DNA from: JACJWR01 sp964556255
GTDB lineage: Bacteria > Actinomycetota > Actinomycetes > S36-B12 > UBA10799
Assembly: GCA_964556255.1 (NCBI GenBank)
Contig: CAZKVQ010000084.1
Location: 1 to 7,913 of the forward strand
DNA: 7,913 bases
Direction: 5' to 3'
Positions 1 through 6,985 of the stretch are shown in pieces (position 1 is the stretch's first letter; every line of letters starts with the position of its first letter). A program made the position numbers and the translations under genes. Below the pieces are notes generated by a model. It made no database searches and was not told the origin of the DNA. It saw only the letters and a program-made list of their open reading frames with translations.

Positions 1-1658
1 GGTGCTGGTGTCGCGGAACCTGTGAGGAAGGTCCGGTCGAACCCGCGTGCGCCGTTGGGATAGCTGACTTTGAGCGATGCGTGGTTCAGATTCCCGGGTT
101 GGGTGGGCGTCCAGTTGAGCGCCACCGTGCACGTGCGTTTGGCCGGTACGGCTGTGCCCTTGGCGCAGGTGCCACCAGTCACCTTCACACCCTGCCCCAT
201 CGTGGTGATGGCAGTCGGGATGGCGGCGGTTGTGCCGCTGTTGGTCACCGTTACCGTCAGCCGCGCCGTCGTGCCGAGTTTCACCGCGCCGAACGAACTC
301 GAGGAGAACCTCATGGGACCGGCGACTGTCACGGCCCGGCTCACATGGGAATAGCCGGTTCCGGGGGGTCGCACGCCGTTGGACCCGACGACCTTCACGC
401 GGATGAACTTGCCGGCGTCCGCCCCGGTCAGCTGGTACGTCCTCCGGTTGCCGCCGACGTTGACGACGGTGCCGCCGACGCAGTTGGCCCTGGAGCAGGC
501 CTGCCACTGGTAAGTCAAGGTTGGCGTTGGGTTGCCGACCCACGTGCCCGGGGTTGCGGTCAGCGTGTTCCCGACTGTCGCCGTGCCGGACAGCACCGGA
601 GCCGCCGTGTTGATCGGAGCGCCTGAGACGTCGATGATCGACAGGCTGCTGTTGCCGTTGTTGGTGGCATACAGACGTGATCCCGTCGGCGAGACTGCGA
701 CGCCGTAGGTGTAACCGCCGAGGGTGAGGTTGTCGGTGACCTTCACGGTGGTGGCGTCGATCACCGAGAGGAGGCCGGCAAAGGGGCTCGCCGTGTAGAT
801 CTGGGATCCATCTGGCGACACCGCGATACCCATGGGGTCGCCTCCGACGTTGATGTTGTCGGTGACCACCTTGAGTTCGGCGTCGATGACCGACATGCCG
901 CCATAGTTGTTCGCGGTGTAGATGTTGGACCCGTCCGGTGACACGGCCAGGGCGAACGGGTAGCCGCCGACGCCGATGATGTCGGTCACCTTCCTGCTGG
1001 CCAGGTCGATGACGTACACGCTGCCGTCGAAGGGATTGCCGGTGTAGAGGTGCGATCCATCGCGGGATACCGCAACGGCGTAGGGGCCGGTACCCGGGTC
1101 GGCGCCGTCCGCGATGGTGTCCGTCACGGTCAAGGTGTGAGCGTCGATCACTGACACGCTGCGGCCGTCGAAGTTGGCCGTGTACACGTGCAATCCGTCG
1201 GGCGACACAGCGATCCCGTTAGGGGCTGCGCCGACCGTGACGGTGTTGGTGACCGTGTTGGTGCGAGCGTCTATCACCGACACGCTGCCGTCTCCGCTGT
1301 TCGTGGCGTAGACGCGGGCCCCGTCTGGGGAAACAGCCACCCCATAGGGGAAGTGGCCGACGGGGATGGTCGCTGTCAGTCTCTTGCTGGCGGCATCGAC
1401 CACCGAGACGCTGCGGCCGTTGAAGTTGGCGGTGTAGACATGGGATCCGTCCGGTAAAACAGCGACGCCGGCTGGGCTGTCACCAACGCCGATCGTGGCG
1501 ATCACCACCGGCGACGCCGCGGAGGCCGGCTCGACCGCCGGGGCCGTGGCAGAGCCCCTCTGCGGATGGAACCCTACAAGGGCCAGTGCCAGTAGTGCGA
1601 CGAGTACCACTATCCGCCACCATCTGCGGACCCCATGATCCTGACTGGCGGTCTCCAT
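1..1658 (-). CDS. Secreted YVTN-type beta-propeller protein with Ig-like and anchor-like C-terminal domains (partial, C-terminus off the left edge)
   Basis: Reading the minus strand from the ATG at 1658-1656 gives 552 codons without a stop to the window edge. Residues 11-30 (RRWW, then a Leu/Val/Ala-rich stretch) are a signal peptide or N-terminal anchor; an AxA site (ASA, 45-47) is a plausible cleavage point. Residues 50-346 hold seven repeats of about 40 residues with the pattern VGxxPxGVAVSPDGxxVYxxNxxxxSVSVID, the YVTN/YncE-type blade, so a complete seven-bladed propeller is expected. Residues 348-446 form an Ig-like module (TYQWQAC...C...Y.L...D.GKFIRVKV.GSN). Residues 447-552 resemble choice-of-anchor D/ASH-like beta-sandwich domains, with two cysteines (C498, C510). 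Role inferred: cell-surface or extracellular binding or structural protein; no catalytic motif is visible and the ligand is unknown. Only a weak GGGAAG precedes the ATG, so the start rests mainly on the signal peptide. Confidence 0.88.
   Translation of the reverse strand, partial: METASQDHGVRRWWRIVVLVALLALALVGFHPQRGSATAPAVEPASAASPVVIATIGVGDSPAGVAVLPDGSHVYTANFNGRSVSVVDAASKRLTATIPVGHFPYGVAVSPDGARVYATNSGDGSVSVIDARTNTVTNTVTVGAAPNGIAVSPDGLHVYTANFDGRSVSVIDAHTLTVTDTIADGADPGTGPYAVAVSRDGSHLYTGNPFDGSVYVIDLASRKVTDIIGVGGYPFALAVSPDGSNIYTANNYGGMSVIDAELKVVTDNINVGGDPMGIAVSPDGSQIYTASPFAGLLSVIDATTVKVTDNLTLGGYTYGVAVSPTGSRLYATNNGNSSLSIIDVSGAPINTAAPVLSGTATVGNTLTATPGTWVGNPTPTLTYQWQACSRANCVGGTVVNVGGNRRTYQLTGADAGKFIRVKVVGSNGVRPPGTGYSHVSRAVTVAGPMRFSSSSFGAVKLGTTARLTVTVTNSGTTAAIPTAITTMGQGVKVTGGTCAKGTAVPAKRTCTVALNWTPTQPGNLNHASLKVSYPNGARGFDRTFLTGSATPA
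621..1511 (-). repeat. Seven tandem YVTN beta-propeller blade repeats (about 120-130 bp each)
   Basis: These are coding repeats inside the propeller gene. Each unit ends in a VYTAN...SVSVIDA-like segment and continues into VTxTIxVGxxPxGVAVSPDG. Blades 1 and 3 are almost identical over HVYTANF(N/D)GRSVSV(V/I)DA but differ at many synonymous sites, so they are old duplications under protein-level selection. Blade 4 carries a short insertion (ADPGTGPYAVAV in place of the usual GxxPxGVAV). Confidence 0.85.
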
Positions 1659-1707
1659 GGTTCTCAATCTTCCCGGTGCACGAGCGGATGGCGTCACGTC
1701 AGCTTCC

Positions 1708-1726
1708 CACCTCGACCGGTCAGGTG
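1708..1726. promoter_or_regulatory. Candidate operator: interrupted palindrome CACCT-c-GACCGGTC-AGGTG
   Basis: The core GACCGGTC (1714-1721) is a perfect 8-bp palindrome, flanked by CACCT (1708-1712) and AGGTG (1722-1726), which are reverse complements offset by one base. It lies between divergent genes, 50 bases upstream of the propeller start and about 158 upstream of the oxidoreductase start. Short GC-rich palindromes arise by chance in such DNA, so this is only a candidate. Confidence 0.25.
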
Positions 1727-1871
1727 TGCGGGTTCCATCCCGCTGTGTTTGCAGACTACCCCCGGCGGCTGAAGGTGGCGCAGACGCAAGGGGCGGCGAC
1801 CGTCGATGCCCAGCCTCGCCGGGATTATGGTCGGACATGCATGATGGACTCGCCCGTTAGCGAAGCACCAC

Positions 1872-1878
1872 GAGGGAG
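1872..1878 (+). promoter_or_regulatory. Ribosome binding site of the LLM oxidoreductase gene
   Basis: The purine-rich GAGGGAG lies five bases before the ATG at 1884. It fixes that ATG as the start in preference to longer frames that begin upstream. Confidence 0.7.
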
Positions 1879-1883
1879 ACGAC

Positions 1884-2777
1884 ATGCGCATCGGTGTTCA
1901 CCTTGTCAACTTCGGTCTGCCCGGCGGTCCAGCGGCGATCGGGCCGACAGTCGCCGAGGCTGGACATGCGGCCGAGGAGGCCGGGCTGGACAACGTGTCG
2001 GTGATGGACCACTACTTCCAAATGGAGGGGATGGGCCTCGGAGATGCCGAGGCGCCGATGCTCGAGGCCTACACGACGTTGGGTTTCTTGGCTGCCAACA
2101 CAAGCACGGTCGAACTGCAGGCGCTGGTCACCGGCGTCACCTACCGCCCCCCCGGCCTGCTCGCCAAGATCGTGACCACCCTCGATGTCCTCTCGGGTGG
2201 TCGCGCGATGCTGGGGATCGGTGCCGCATGGTACGAGCGCGAGCACCTCGGGCTAGGGGTGCCGTTCCCGCCGATCTCCGAGCGCTTCGAGCGGCTTGAA
2301 GAGTCGTTGCAGATCGTCCGGCAGATGTGGAGTATCAACAACGGTCCCTACCAGGGTGAGTACTACTCACTCGACGAGACGATCTGCGAACCGGCACCGC
2401 TGAGCCGGCCGCACCCACCCATCATGATTGGCGGCTCGGGGGAGCGGAAGACGTTGCGGCTCGTCGCGAAGTACGCGGACGCCTGCAACCTCTTCGCGCG
2501 ACCGGACACCGGACCGGAGGCCGTGGCGGCGAAGCTCCAGGTGCTCGAGAGCCATTGCGAGGACCAGGGCACGGACTTCTCACGGATTCGAAAGACGATT
2601 CTCTGGGCCGCCTCGGTGGATCCCACCAGCCCGGCGGCAGGTGACGATTTCGTGGAGCAGATGAGGGGCTTCGCAGACGTCGGCATCACCGAGGTTCACG
2701 TGATGCCCTTCTATGAACCGGTCGCGTTCATCCGCGGCCTCGGCGACAACGTGGTGCCGGCGCTCAGCGCGCTCTGA
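1884..2777 (+). CDS. LLM class F420-dependent oxidoreductase (luciferase-like monooxygenase fold)
   Basis: The 297-residue protein is full length for the bacterial luciferase-like (TIM-barrel) superfamily. It begins with the beta-strand MRIGVHLVNFG. Residues 82-149 carry the typical block LVTGVTYRPPGLLAKIVTTLDVLSGGRAMLGIGAAWYEREH, followed by GVPFPPISERFERLEESLQI. Residues 178-202 carry PPIMIGGSGERKTLRLVAKYADACN, the glycine-rich phosphate-binding region of the fold. This pattern matches the actinobacterial F420-dependent subgroup rather than FMN-dependent monooxygenases, but cofactor choice is inferred from family resemblance. The substrate cannot be told; family members reduce or oxidise varied small molecules in the cytoplasm. 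A good ribosome binding site precedes the ATG. It is transcribed alone, divergent from the propeller gene and convergent with the VOC gene 42 bases downstream. Confidence 0.92.
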   Translation: MRIGVHLVNFGLPGGPAAIGPTVAEAGHAAEEAGLDNVSVMDHYFQMEGMGLGDAEAPMLEAYTTLGFLAANTSTVELQALVTGVTYRPPGLLAKIVTTLDVLSGGRAMLGIGAAWYEREHLGLGVPFPPISERFERLEESLQIVRQMWSINNGPYQGEYYSLDETICEPAPLSRPHPPIMIGGSGERKTLRLVAKYADACNLFARPDTGPEAVAAKLQVLESHCEDQGTDFSRIRKTILWAASVDPTSPAAGDDFVEQMRGFADVGITEVHVMPFYEPVAFIRGLGDNVVPALSAL

Positions 2778-2784
2778 CGGCTCG

Positions 2785-2815
2785 GGGCCCTGCCGCCGTC
2801 GGGCGTGTGGGGCCC
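2785..2815 (+). terminator. Possible hairpin between convergent genes
   Basis: Two copies of the self-complementary GGGCCC (2785-2790 and 2810-2815) can pair across the 42-base gap between the stops of the oxidoreductase and VOC genes, with a few G-U/C-G pairs extending inward. It has no T-run, so it would be at best a weak bidirectional terminator. Confidence 0.25.
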
Positions 2816-2819
2816 AAGG

Positions 2820-3215
2820 TTAGGCGGCCGGCGAGTAGATCTCCACGGGTATCCCGTCGGGGTCGCGGCAGACCACCAACGTGCCTGACGGGGCCGCGAC
2901 CAGCGGGTCATGGTCGATACCTCGCGCGTCCAGATCCGCCGTCCACGCGTGAACTTCCTGCGCGGAAGCGACCGCCAACGACAGATGGTCCAGACCCACC
3001 CGACGAGGGTCGAATCGATCTGTGCGTGGTGTGCCGGCATGCTGCGTCAGCCCGAGCACGAGCCCGTTTGGCAGCTGCAGCAGGTTGCGGGTGAATCCGT
3101 CGCCTTGACGGGTCACCAGCAGCGCCGCCTGCAGGACATCGCAGTACCACTGCGTGCTCTGCTCAAGGTCGGTGACCGAGATCGTGATGTGATGCACGGG
3201 GAGGTCGAAAGCCAT
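2820..3215 (-). CDS. VOC superfamily (glyoxalase/dioxygenase-fold) protein
   Basis: The 131-residue protein has the two-module beta-alpha-beta-beta-beta fold of the vicinal oxygen chelate superfamily. It opens with PVHHITISVTDLEQSTQWYCDVL, the standard first module (H8/H9). The second module begins GLDHLSLAV (H77) and ends with CRDPDGIPVEIYSP, where E125 is the usual metal-binding glutamate. The length matches stand-alone single-domain glyoxalase-like proteins. Members include glyoxalase I, ring-cleavage dioxygenases and antibiotic-resistance proteins; nothing here fixes the reaction, so a metal-dependent enzyme of unknown substrate is the safest call. The start at 3215 follows an AGGA nine bases upstream. 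It is convergent with the F420 oxidoreductase and divergent from the M4 protease, so it is probably monocistronic. Confidence 0.9.
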   Translation of the reverse strand: MAFDLPVHHITISVTDLEQSTQWYCDVLQAALLVTRQGDGFTRNLLQLPNGLVLGLTQHAGTPRTDRFDPRRVGLDHLSLAVASAQEVHAWTADLDARGIDHDPLVAAPSGTLVVCRDPDGIPVEIYSPAA

Positions 3216-3549
3216 GGCCGGGATCCTATGCCGTCCGGTAGTCGGCGCGCTCGCGTCGCCACCTCAGGCTTGGGCCGGCCAGCCGCGGCCCACTCCTTGC
3301 GGGCAGAGGTCTTCTCGTGGGACGCCGAGAAACGCCCAACTTGGCCCAATGGCGGGACTGCGGTCAAGTCTGGCGGCCACGGTGCCGATACCCAATGTGG
3401 AGGCTTGTCATGTCGTGCCCGCCGGTGCCCAGCGTTGCAATGGATCGCGTGTCGACCGTCCCCGGATTCTCGTCTGCGCTCGTCGTGTGGCCGCAGGCAA
3501 CCTTTGCTGAGAATGCCGGATCCTCGACCAGTTCCTTGGCGAGGTTGTC
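3216..3549. other. Divergent intergenic region between the VOC gene and the M4 protease gene
   Basis: The 334 bases separate two divergent genes and should contain both promoters, but I see no convincing -35/-10 pair. A minus-strand frame, GTG at 3561 down to a stop near 3364, encodes 65 residues with a helix-like start (HDNLAKELVEDPAFSAKV) but has no ribosome binding site; it is discussed as a finding, not called as a gene. Plus-strand frames here are Arg/Pro/Ala-rich and look like chance openings. Confidence 0.5.
3541..3544 (+). promoter_or_regulatory. Ribosome binding site deciding the M4 protease start
   Basis: GAGG lies five bases before the ATG at 3550. A second in-frame ATG at 3562 would also leave a full signal peptide, but it has only GAGATC before it, so 3550 is preferred. 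Confidence 0.5.
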
Positions 3550-6500
3550 ATGAGATCTCACATGAGTCGGACCGCCCGGGCCGCCGCTACCGTCGCCGTT
3601 GGGGCGTTGGCGGTGGCTGGACTGGCGATGCCGGCGCACGCATCAGGCGAACAGAAGGAAGGACCAAGCGGCCAGCCGGCCGTCGCTGTCGGCGCAGTCG
3701 GCTCAGCGGACGCGGTGTCACGTTTCCAACTGCTCACACCCGGCACTAGTGCAGCCAGGTCTGCGCAAGGAACATCGGGCGCCACCCCGGAGTCCATCGC
3801 GCGGGCATTCCTGGCAAGTCCTCGATCACGAGTGAACGCCCCTGACGCCTCCACGGAACTCGTGCTCAACAGTGTGCAACCTTCCGCCGCCAACGGCACC
3901 GTGGTGAGGTTCGGGCAGCAGGTTGACGGGGTCCCGGTGTTCGGCGGCGAGGTACTCGTGGACCTGGCCGAGTCTGGCGATGTCCGGTCGGCAGCGAGTG
4001 AATCCCTGCCCGGTCCGGCCCCCGACGCTAAAGCGGCGATCACGCCGGCGCAGGCCTCTGCCACTGCGCTTGCCGCAGTCGCCAGGAGTACCGGGACGCC
4101 GGCGGCATCACTGCACGCCTCGGTGGCGCAGCAATGGATCTTCGACCCACGCATCCTGGGCATGTCCGGCGCAGCACAGGCTTCGTTGGTGTGGCGCACT
4201 GAGGTCACGGGGACTGCTGGGCGAAGCGTCAACAGGCTGGTTCTCGTCGACGCCAATACGGGCACCGTGACCCTGGACCTGGACCAGATCGAGAACGCGA
4301 GGAACCGGCAGGTTTGCGACGCGAACCACACCTCCGCGCAGGTGCCCTGCATCGATCCGGCTCGAACCGAAGGCAGCTCGCCCAGCGCCATCGCCGACCT
4401 CGACGCCGCCTACGACTTCTCTGGCGACACCTACGACTTCTACTTCTCCCGCTTCGGACGGGACTCGATCGACAACCAGGGCATGGCGCTGCTTTCCACA
4501 GTCCGTTACTGCGAGGGCTATTCCTGCCCGTTTGAGAACGCCTACTGGGACGGCCTGCAAATGGTGTACGGCGACGGGTACGCGATCGACGACGTCGTCG
4601 CCCATGAGTTGACCCATGGCGTCACAGAACACATGTCTGACCTGATCTACTACGGCCAGTCCGGCGCCATCAACGAGTCCCTCAGTGACACGTTCGGCGA
4701 ATTCGTTGACCTGACCAACTCCGGCGGCAACGACACCCCAAGCGCTCGCTGGCAACTGGGAGAAGACCTTCCTGGCTACGGTGCCATACGCAACATGGCG
4801 GATCCGACGCTGTTCAACGACCCGGACCGCATGGGTAGCCCGCTGTACTACGCGGGTTCCTCGGATGGCGCCGGGGTGCACACCAACAGCGGGGTCGGAA
4901 ACAAGTTGGCGTACCTACTCACCGATGGCGGCACATTCAACGGTCGAACAATCACCGGGCTTGGACTGACCAAGGCGCCGCTGATCATCTACTGGGCCGC
5001 GAACTTGCTGACGTCTTCAAGCGACTATGAGGCGTACGGTCACGCGCTGCAGGCCTCATGTGCGTCGCTGGTCGGCACCAGCGGAATCACCCAGGCCGAC
5101 TGCCTGCAGGTGGAGACGGCGGCTCACGCTGTTGAAATCCTGCCGGTTTCCACCGCGCCGCTCGCTCCAGGCGTTCCCAGCGTTCGTCCGGGTAATGGCC
5201 AGGTGACGATGACGTGGCAACCCCCGGCCGACGGCTTGTCGCCGATCACCGACTACCTCGTGCAGTACTCCACGGACGGAGGATCCTTCTGGTCGACGTT
5301 TCCTGACGGCGTGTCCACAGCAACCGCTGTGACCGTCACCGGTCTGACCAACGACGTCGGTCACCTGTTCCGGGTGGCGGCCGTCAACGCCGTCGGCACG
5401 GGCGACTACAGCAGTCCCACCTCAGCAGTCACCCCGAGTGCCTCGCTTCCCACGACTGCCGTGATCAGCTACTCGGGGGCACCTGTATCCGTTCCGGACA
5501 ACGACAGCGCCGGGGCTTATGCCGACATCGCCGTGCCGTCCGGAATCGGGTCCGTCAGCAGAGTTACCGCGACAGTCGTCCGCCTCGACATGACCTATGA
5601 CGACGATCTGAGCCTGAGCCTGATCAGTCCGCAGGGAACCGAAGTCGTGCTGTCCAACCGCAATGGCGGCAGCGGCGACAACTACATCGAGACCCTCTTC
5701 GATGACAACGCCGTGCAGCCCATCACTGACGGTGTGGCGCCCTTCACGGGCGCGTTCCGACCGCAGACGCCGCTGGCCACCTTTAACGGCGAGAACTCCA
5801 CGGGGGTCTGGCGGTTGCGTGTCGTGGACAGTTCCAGCCGCGACACCGCCAGCATCGTGGCCTGGCGAGTGATGATCTGGGGACCGACGCCGCAGACGAT
5901 CGACTTCGCTCAGCCGGCTAATGCGTCGGTCACCGCGGGCGCGGTGCACCTGTCGGCGACTGCGACGTCGGGTCTGCCGGTGACGTTCACGACCGCGACC
6001 CCAGCCGTATGCACGATCGCGGGGGCCCGGGCAGCCCTGGTGTCGGCCGGAACATGCAGCATCCGTGCCAGCCAGACGGGCAACTCCCAGTGGGGGCCGG
6101 CACCCGCGGTGACGCGCTCGTTCCAGGTAACTCCGGTGGTGCCCGGTGCTCCGACGAACCTCCGCGTAGCCNNNNNNNNNNAAACTGGGGGCGCGCCGTC
6201 GTCCGGATATCGGCTGCGGGTATCGGCGCCCAATTCGGCGACCGTCTTCACCCCGTGGACGAATACCTCTGCGACGACCCGCTTGCTGACGGGCCTGATC
6301 AACGGGGCGACCTACCGGGTCCAAGTGGCCGCCGTGACATCGGCGGGTACCTCGCAGGTGACGACTTTGGCGTTCCGTCAACCCACGGTCGCGACTTCGG
6401 TGCGTGACCTGCGTGTCGCGTCGATGCCGGCAGCCGGTCGGGCAACCATCGCCTGGAACCCTCCCGCATCGAATGGTGGGACACCCGTTGTCCGCTACCT

Positions 6501-6675
6501 GCTGCGGGTCTCGGCGCCGAATTCCACGAGCTACGGTCCGTGGGTCGCCAACACGACGACCTCCAGGACACTGGTGAATCTGCGCAAGAGCAGCGTGTAC
6601 CGAGTTCAGGTGATTGCGGTCAACAGTCAAGGCAACTCGGCTCCGGTCACCTTGTCGTTCCGCCAGGCGAGGTGA
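3550..6675 (+). CDS. Secreted M4 family (thermolysin-like) zinc metalloprotease with FnIII, P/Homo B and Ig-like domains; interrupted by an N gap
   Basis: The frame reads 1041 residues across 10 Ns. Residues 1-31 are a Sec signal ending PAHA. Residues 74-150 are the FTP propeptide (VVRFGQQVDGVPVFGGEVLVDL), followed by a PepSY-like part to about 245. The catalytic domain (about 250-530) has zinc site H352-E353-x-x-H356, third ligand E376 in GAINESLSD, and H444 in GVHTNSG, equivalent to thermolysin H142/E143/H146/E166/H231, so activity is expected. Then come FnIII (about 536-628), P/Homo B (about 636-776), an Ig-like module (781-862) and two FnIII domains (about 865-1041). All eight visible cysteines fall in close pairs, fitting disulfides outside the cell. 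Role: extracellular endopeptidase, made as a zymogen; accessory domains probably bind polymers or aid folding. No sortase motif or C-terminal membrane segment is present. The N gap hides part of the sixth domain. Confidence 0.93.
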   Translation: MRSHMSRTARAAATVAVGALAVAGLAMPAHASGEQKEGPSGQPAVAVGAVGSADAVSRFQLLTPGTSAARSAQGTSGATPESIARAFLASPRSRVNAPDASTELVLNSVQPSAANGTVVRFGQQVDGVPVFGGEVLVDLAESGDVRSAASESLPGPAPDAKAAITPAQASATALAAVARSTGTPAASLHASVAQQWIFDPRILGMSGAAQASLVWRTEVTGTAGRSVNRLVLVDANTGTVTLDLDQIENARNRQVCDANHTSAQVPCIDPARTEGSSPSAIADLDAAYDFSGDTYDFYFSRFGRDSIDNQGMALLSTVRYCEGYSCPFENAYWDGLQMVYGDGYAIDDVVAHELTHGVTEHMSDLIYYGQSGAINESLSDTFGEFVDLTNSGGNDTPSARWQLGEDLPGYGAIRNMADPTLFNDPDRMGSPLYYAGSSDGAGVHTNSGVGNKLAYLLTDGGTFNGRTITGLGLTKAPLIIYWAANLLTSSSDYEAYGHALQASCASLVGTSGITQADCLQVETAAHAVEILPVSTAPLAPGVPSVRPGNGQVTMTWQPPADGLSPITDYLVQYSTDGGSFWSTFPDGVSTATAVTVTGLTNDVGHLFRVAAVNAVGTGDYSSPTSAVTPSASLPTTAVISYSGAPVSVPDNDSAGAYADIAVPSGIGSVSRVTATVVRLDMTYDDDLSLSLISPQGTEVVLSNRNGGSGDNYIETLFDDNAVQPITDGVAPFTGAFRPQTPLATFNGENSTGVWRLRVVDSSSRDTASIVAWRVMIWGPTPQTIDFAQPANASVTAGAVHLSATATSGLPVTFTTATPAVCTIAGARAALVSAGTCSIRASQTGNSQWGPAPAVTRSFQVTPVVPGAPTNLRVAXXXXTGGAPSSGYRLRVSAPNSATVFTPWTNTSATTRLLTGLINGATYRVQVAAVTSAGTSQVTTLAFRQPTVATSVRDLRVASMPAAGRATIAWNPPASNGGTPVVRYLLRVSAPNSTSYGPWVANTTTSRTLVNLRKSSVYRVQVIAVNSQGNSAPVTLSFRQAR
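6172..6181. other. Assembly gap (10 Ns) inside the M4 protease gene
   Basis: Ten Ns break the first of the two C-terminal FnIII domains between LRVA (ending at residue 874) and TGGAPSSGY. The reading frame is kept on both sides. By comparison with the next FnIII domain, the true missing stretch is probably longer than 10 bases. Confidence 0.95.
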
Positions 6676-6743
6676 GCTCCGCGGCCATCAGCACGTCAGC
6701 CGATCCGTGTTTTGTAAGCGCCGCGTAAGCATCGCGACGACAT

Positions 6744-6784
6744 ATCCCCAAATCGCCCGGAACTGGCCGGGAGACGGGATTTTT
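6744..6784 (+). terminator. Probable terminator of the M4 protease gene: nested stem followed by TTTTT
   Basis: An inner stem CCCGG (6756-6760)/CCGGG (6767-6771) with a 6-base loop sits inside an outer ATCCC (6744-6748)/GGGAT (6776-6780), followed directly by a T-run at 6780-6784. It lies about 70 bases past the protease stop. The stems are short and the T-run overlaps the outer arm, so strength is uncertain. Confidence 0.4.
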
Positions 6785-6973
6785 GGTGGCACCATCTTTG
6801 ACATCAGAAGCGTGTCGTCCGGATTCCACGGGTTCCCCCCGCGTAACTTGGACGAACCACGCGCGGCGGGGGCAGTCTCTCGGGTGTGCGCCAACTGACG
6901 ACGGCGTGCGGGCCCGAGTTCAGCTGCCGGACGTCGGGAGTCAGCCGACAGGTACGTCACCGAGAACATGGCG

Positions 6974-6979
6974 AAGGAG
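6974..6979 (+). promoter_or_regulatory. Ribosome binding site that selects the GTG start of the LRV-repeat gene
   Basis: AAGGAG is followed by a six-base spacer and GTG at 6986. The in-frame ATG at 6968 lies upstream of this site and has only a weak GAG before it, so the GTG is the better start. Confidence 0.65.
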
Positions 6980-6985
6980 AGCAGC

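Larger units (their letters stand above)
1659..1883. other. Divergent intergenic region between the propeller gene and the LLM oxidoreductase gene
   Basis: This 225-base stretch must hold the 5' regions of both divergent genes. I could not pick out a convincing -35/-10 pair for either direction. The one structured element is an interrupted palindrome at 1708-1726, listed separately. Open frames crossing the stretch read antisense or out of frame into the flanking genes and show no family features. Confidence 0.6.
6676..6985. other. Intergenic region between the M4 protease and LRV-repeat genes
   Basis: The 310 bases contain a terminator-like structure (6744-6784), a GTAAGC direct repeat (6714-6719 and 6725-6730), a consensus -35-like TTGACA at 6798-6803 whose 17-base spacing leads only to a poor GGATTC, and a GC-rich imperfect inverted repeat (CCCCCCGCGT at 6835-6844 against ACGCG at 6859-6863 and GGGGG at 6868-6872). 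I see no supported gene in it. Confidence 0.5.

Noticed and set aside
81..626. 181-residue open frame on the plus strand
   Set aside because: It is antisense to the Ig-like and anchor-like part of the propeller gene, which is open for 552 codons with clear domain features.
621..1511. Tandem repeats considered as a CRISPR array or minisatellite
   Set aside because: The period is about 120-130 bp, the units are diverged at synonymous sites, and they encode propeller blades; there is no short exact repeat with unique spacers.
1586..2299. 237-residue open frame on the plus strand
   Set aside because: It overlaps the oxidoreductase in another frame and has an Arg/Pro-rich composition typical of shadow frames in GC-rich DNA.
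2910..3749. 279-residue open frame on the plus strand
   Set aside because: It reads antisense to the VOC gene and then into the protease propeptide out of frame; no domain is recognisable.
5422..6630. 402-residue open frame on the minus strand
   Set aside because: It is antisense to the M4 protease, Arg/Gly-rich with no recognisable domain, and runs through the N gap; the plus frame has clear domains throughout.
6798..6826. TTGACA at 6798-6803 as a promoter for the LRV gene
   Set aside because: The -35 is consensus, but the 17- or 18-base spacing gives GGATTC or GATTCC, which are poor -10 sequences, and the leader would be about 155 bases; too weak to call.
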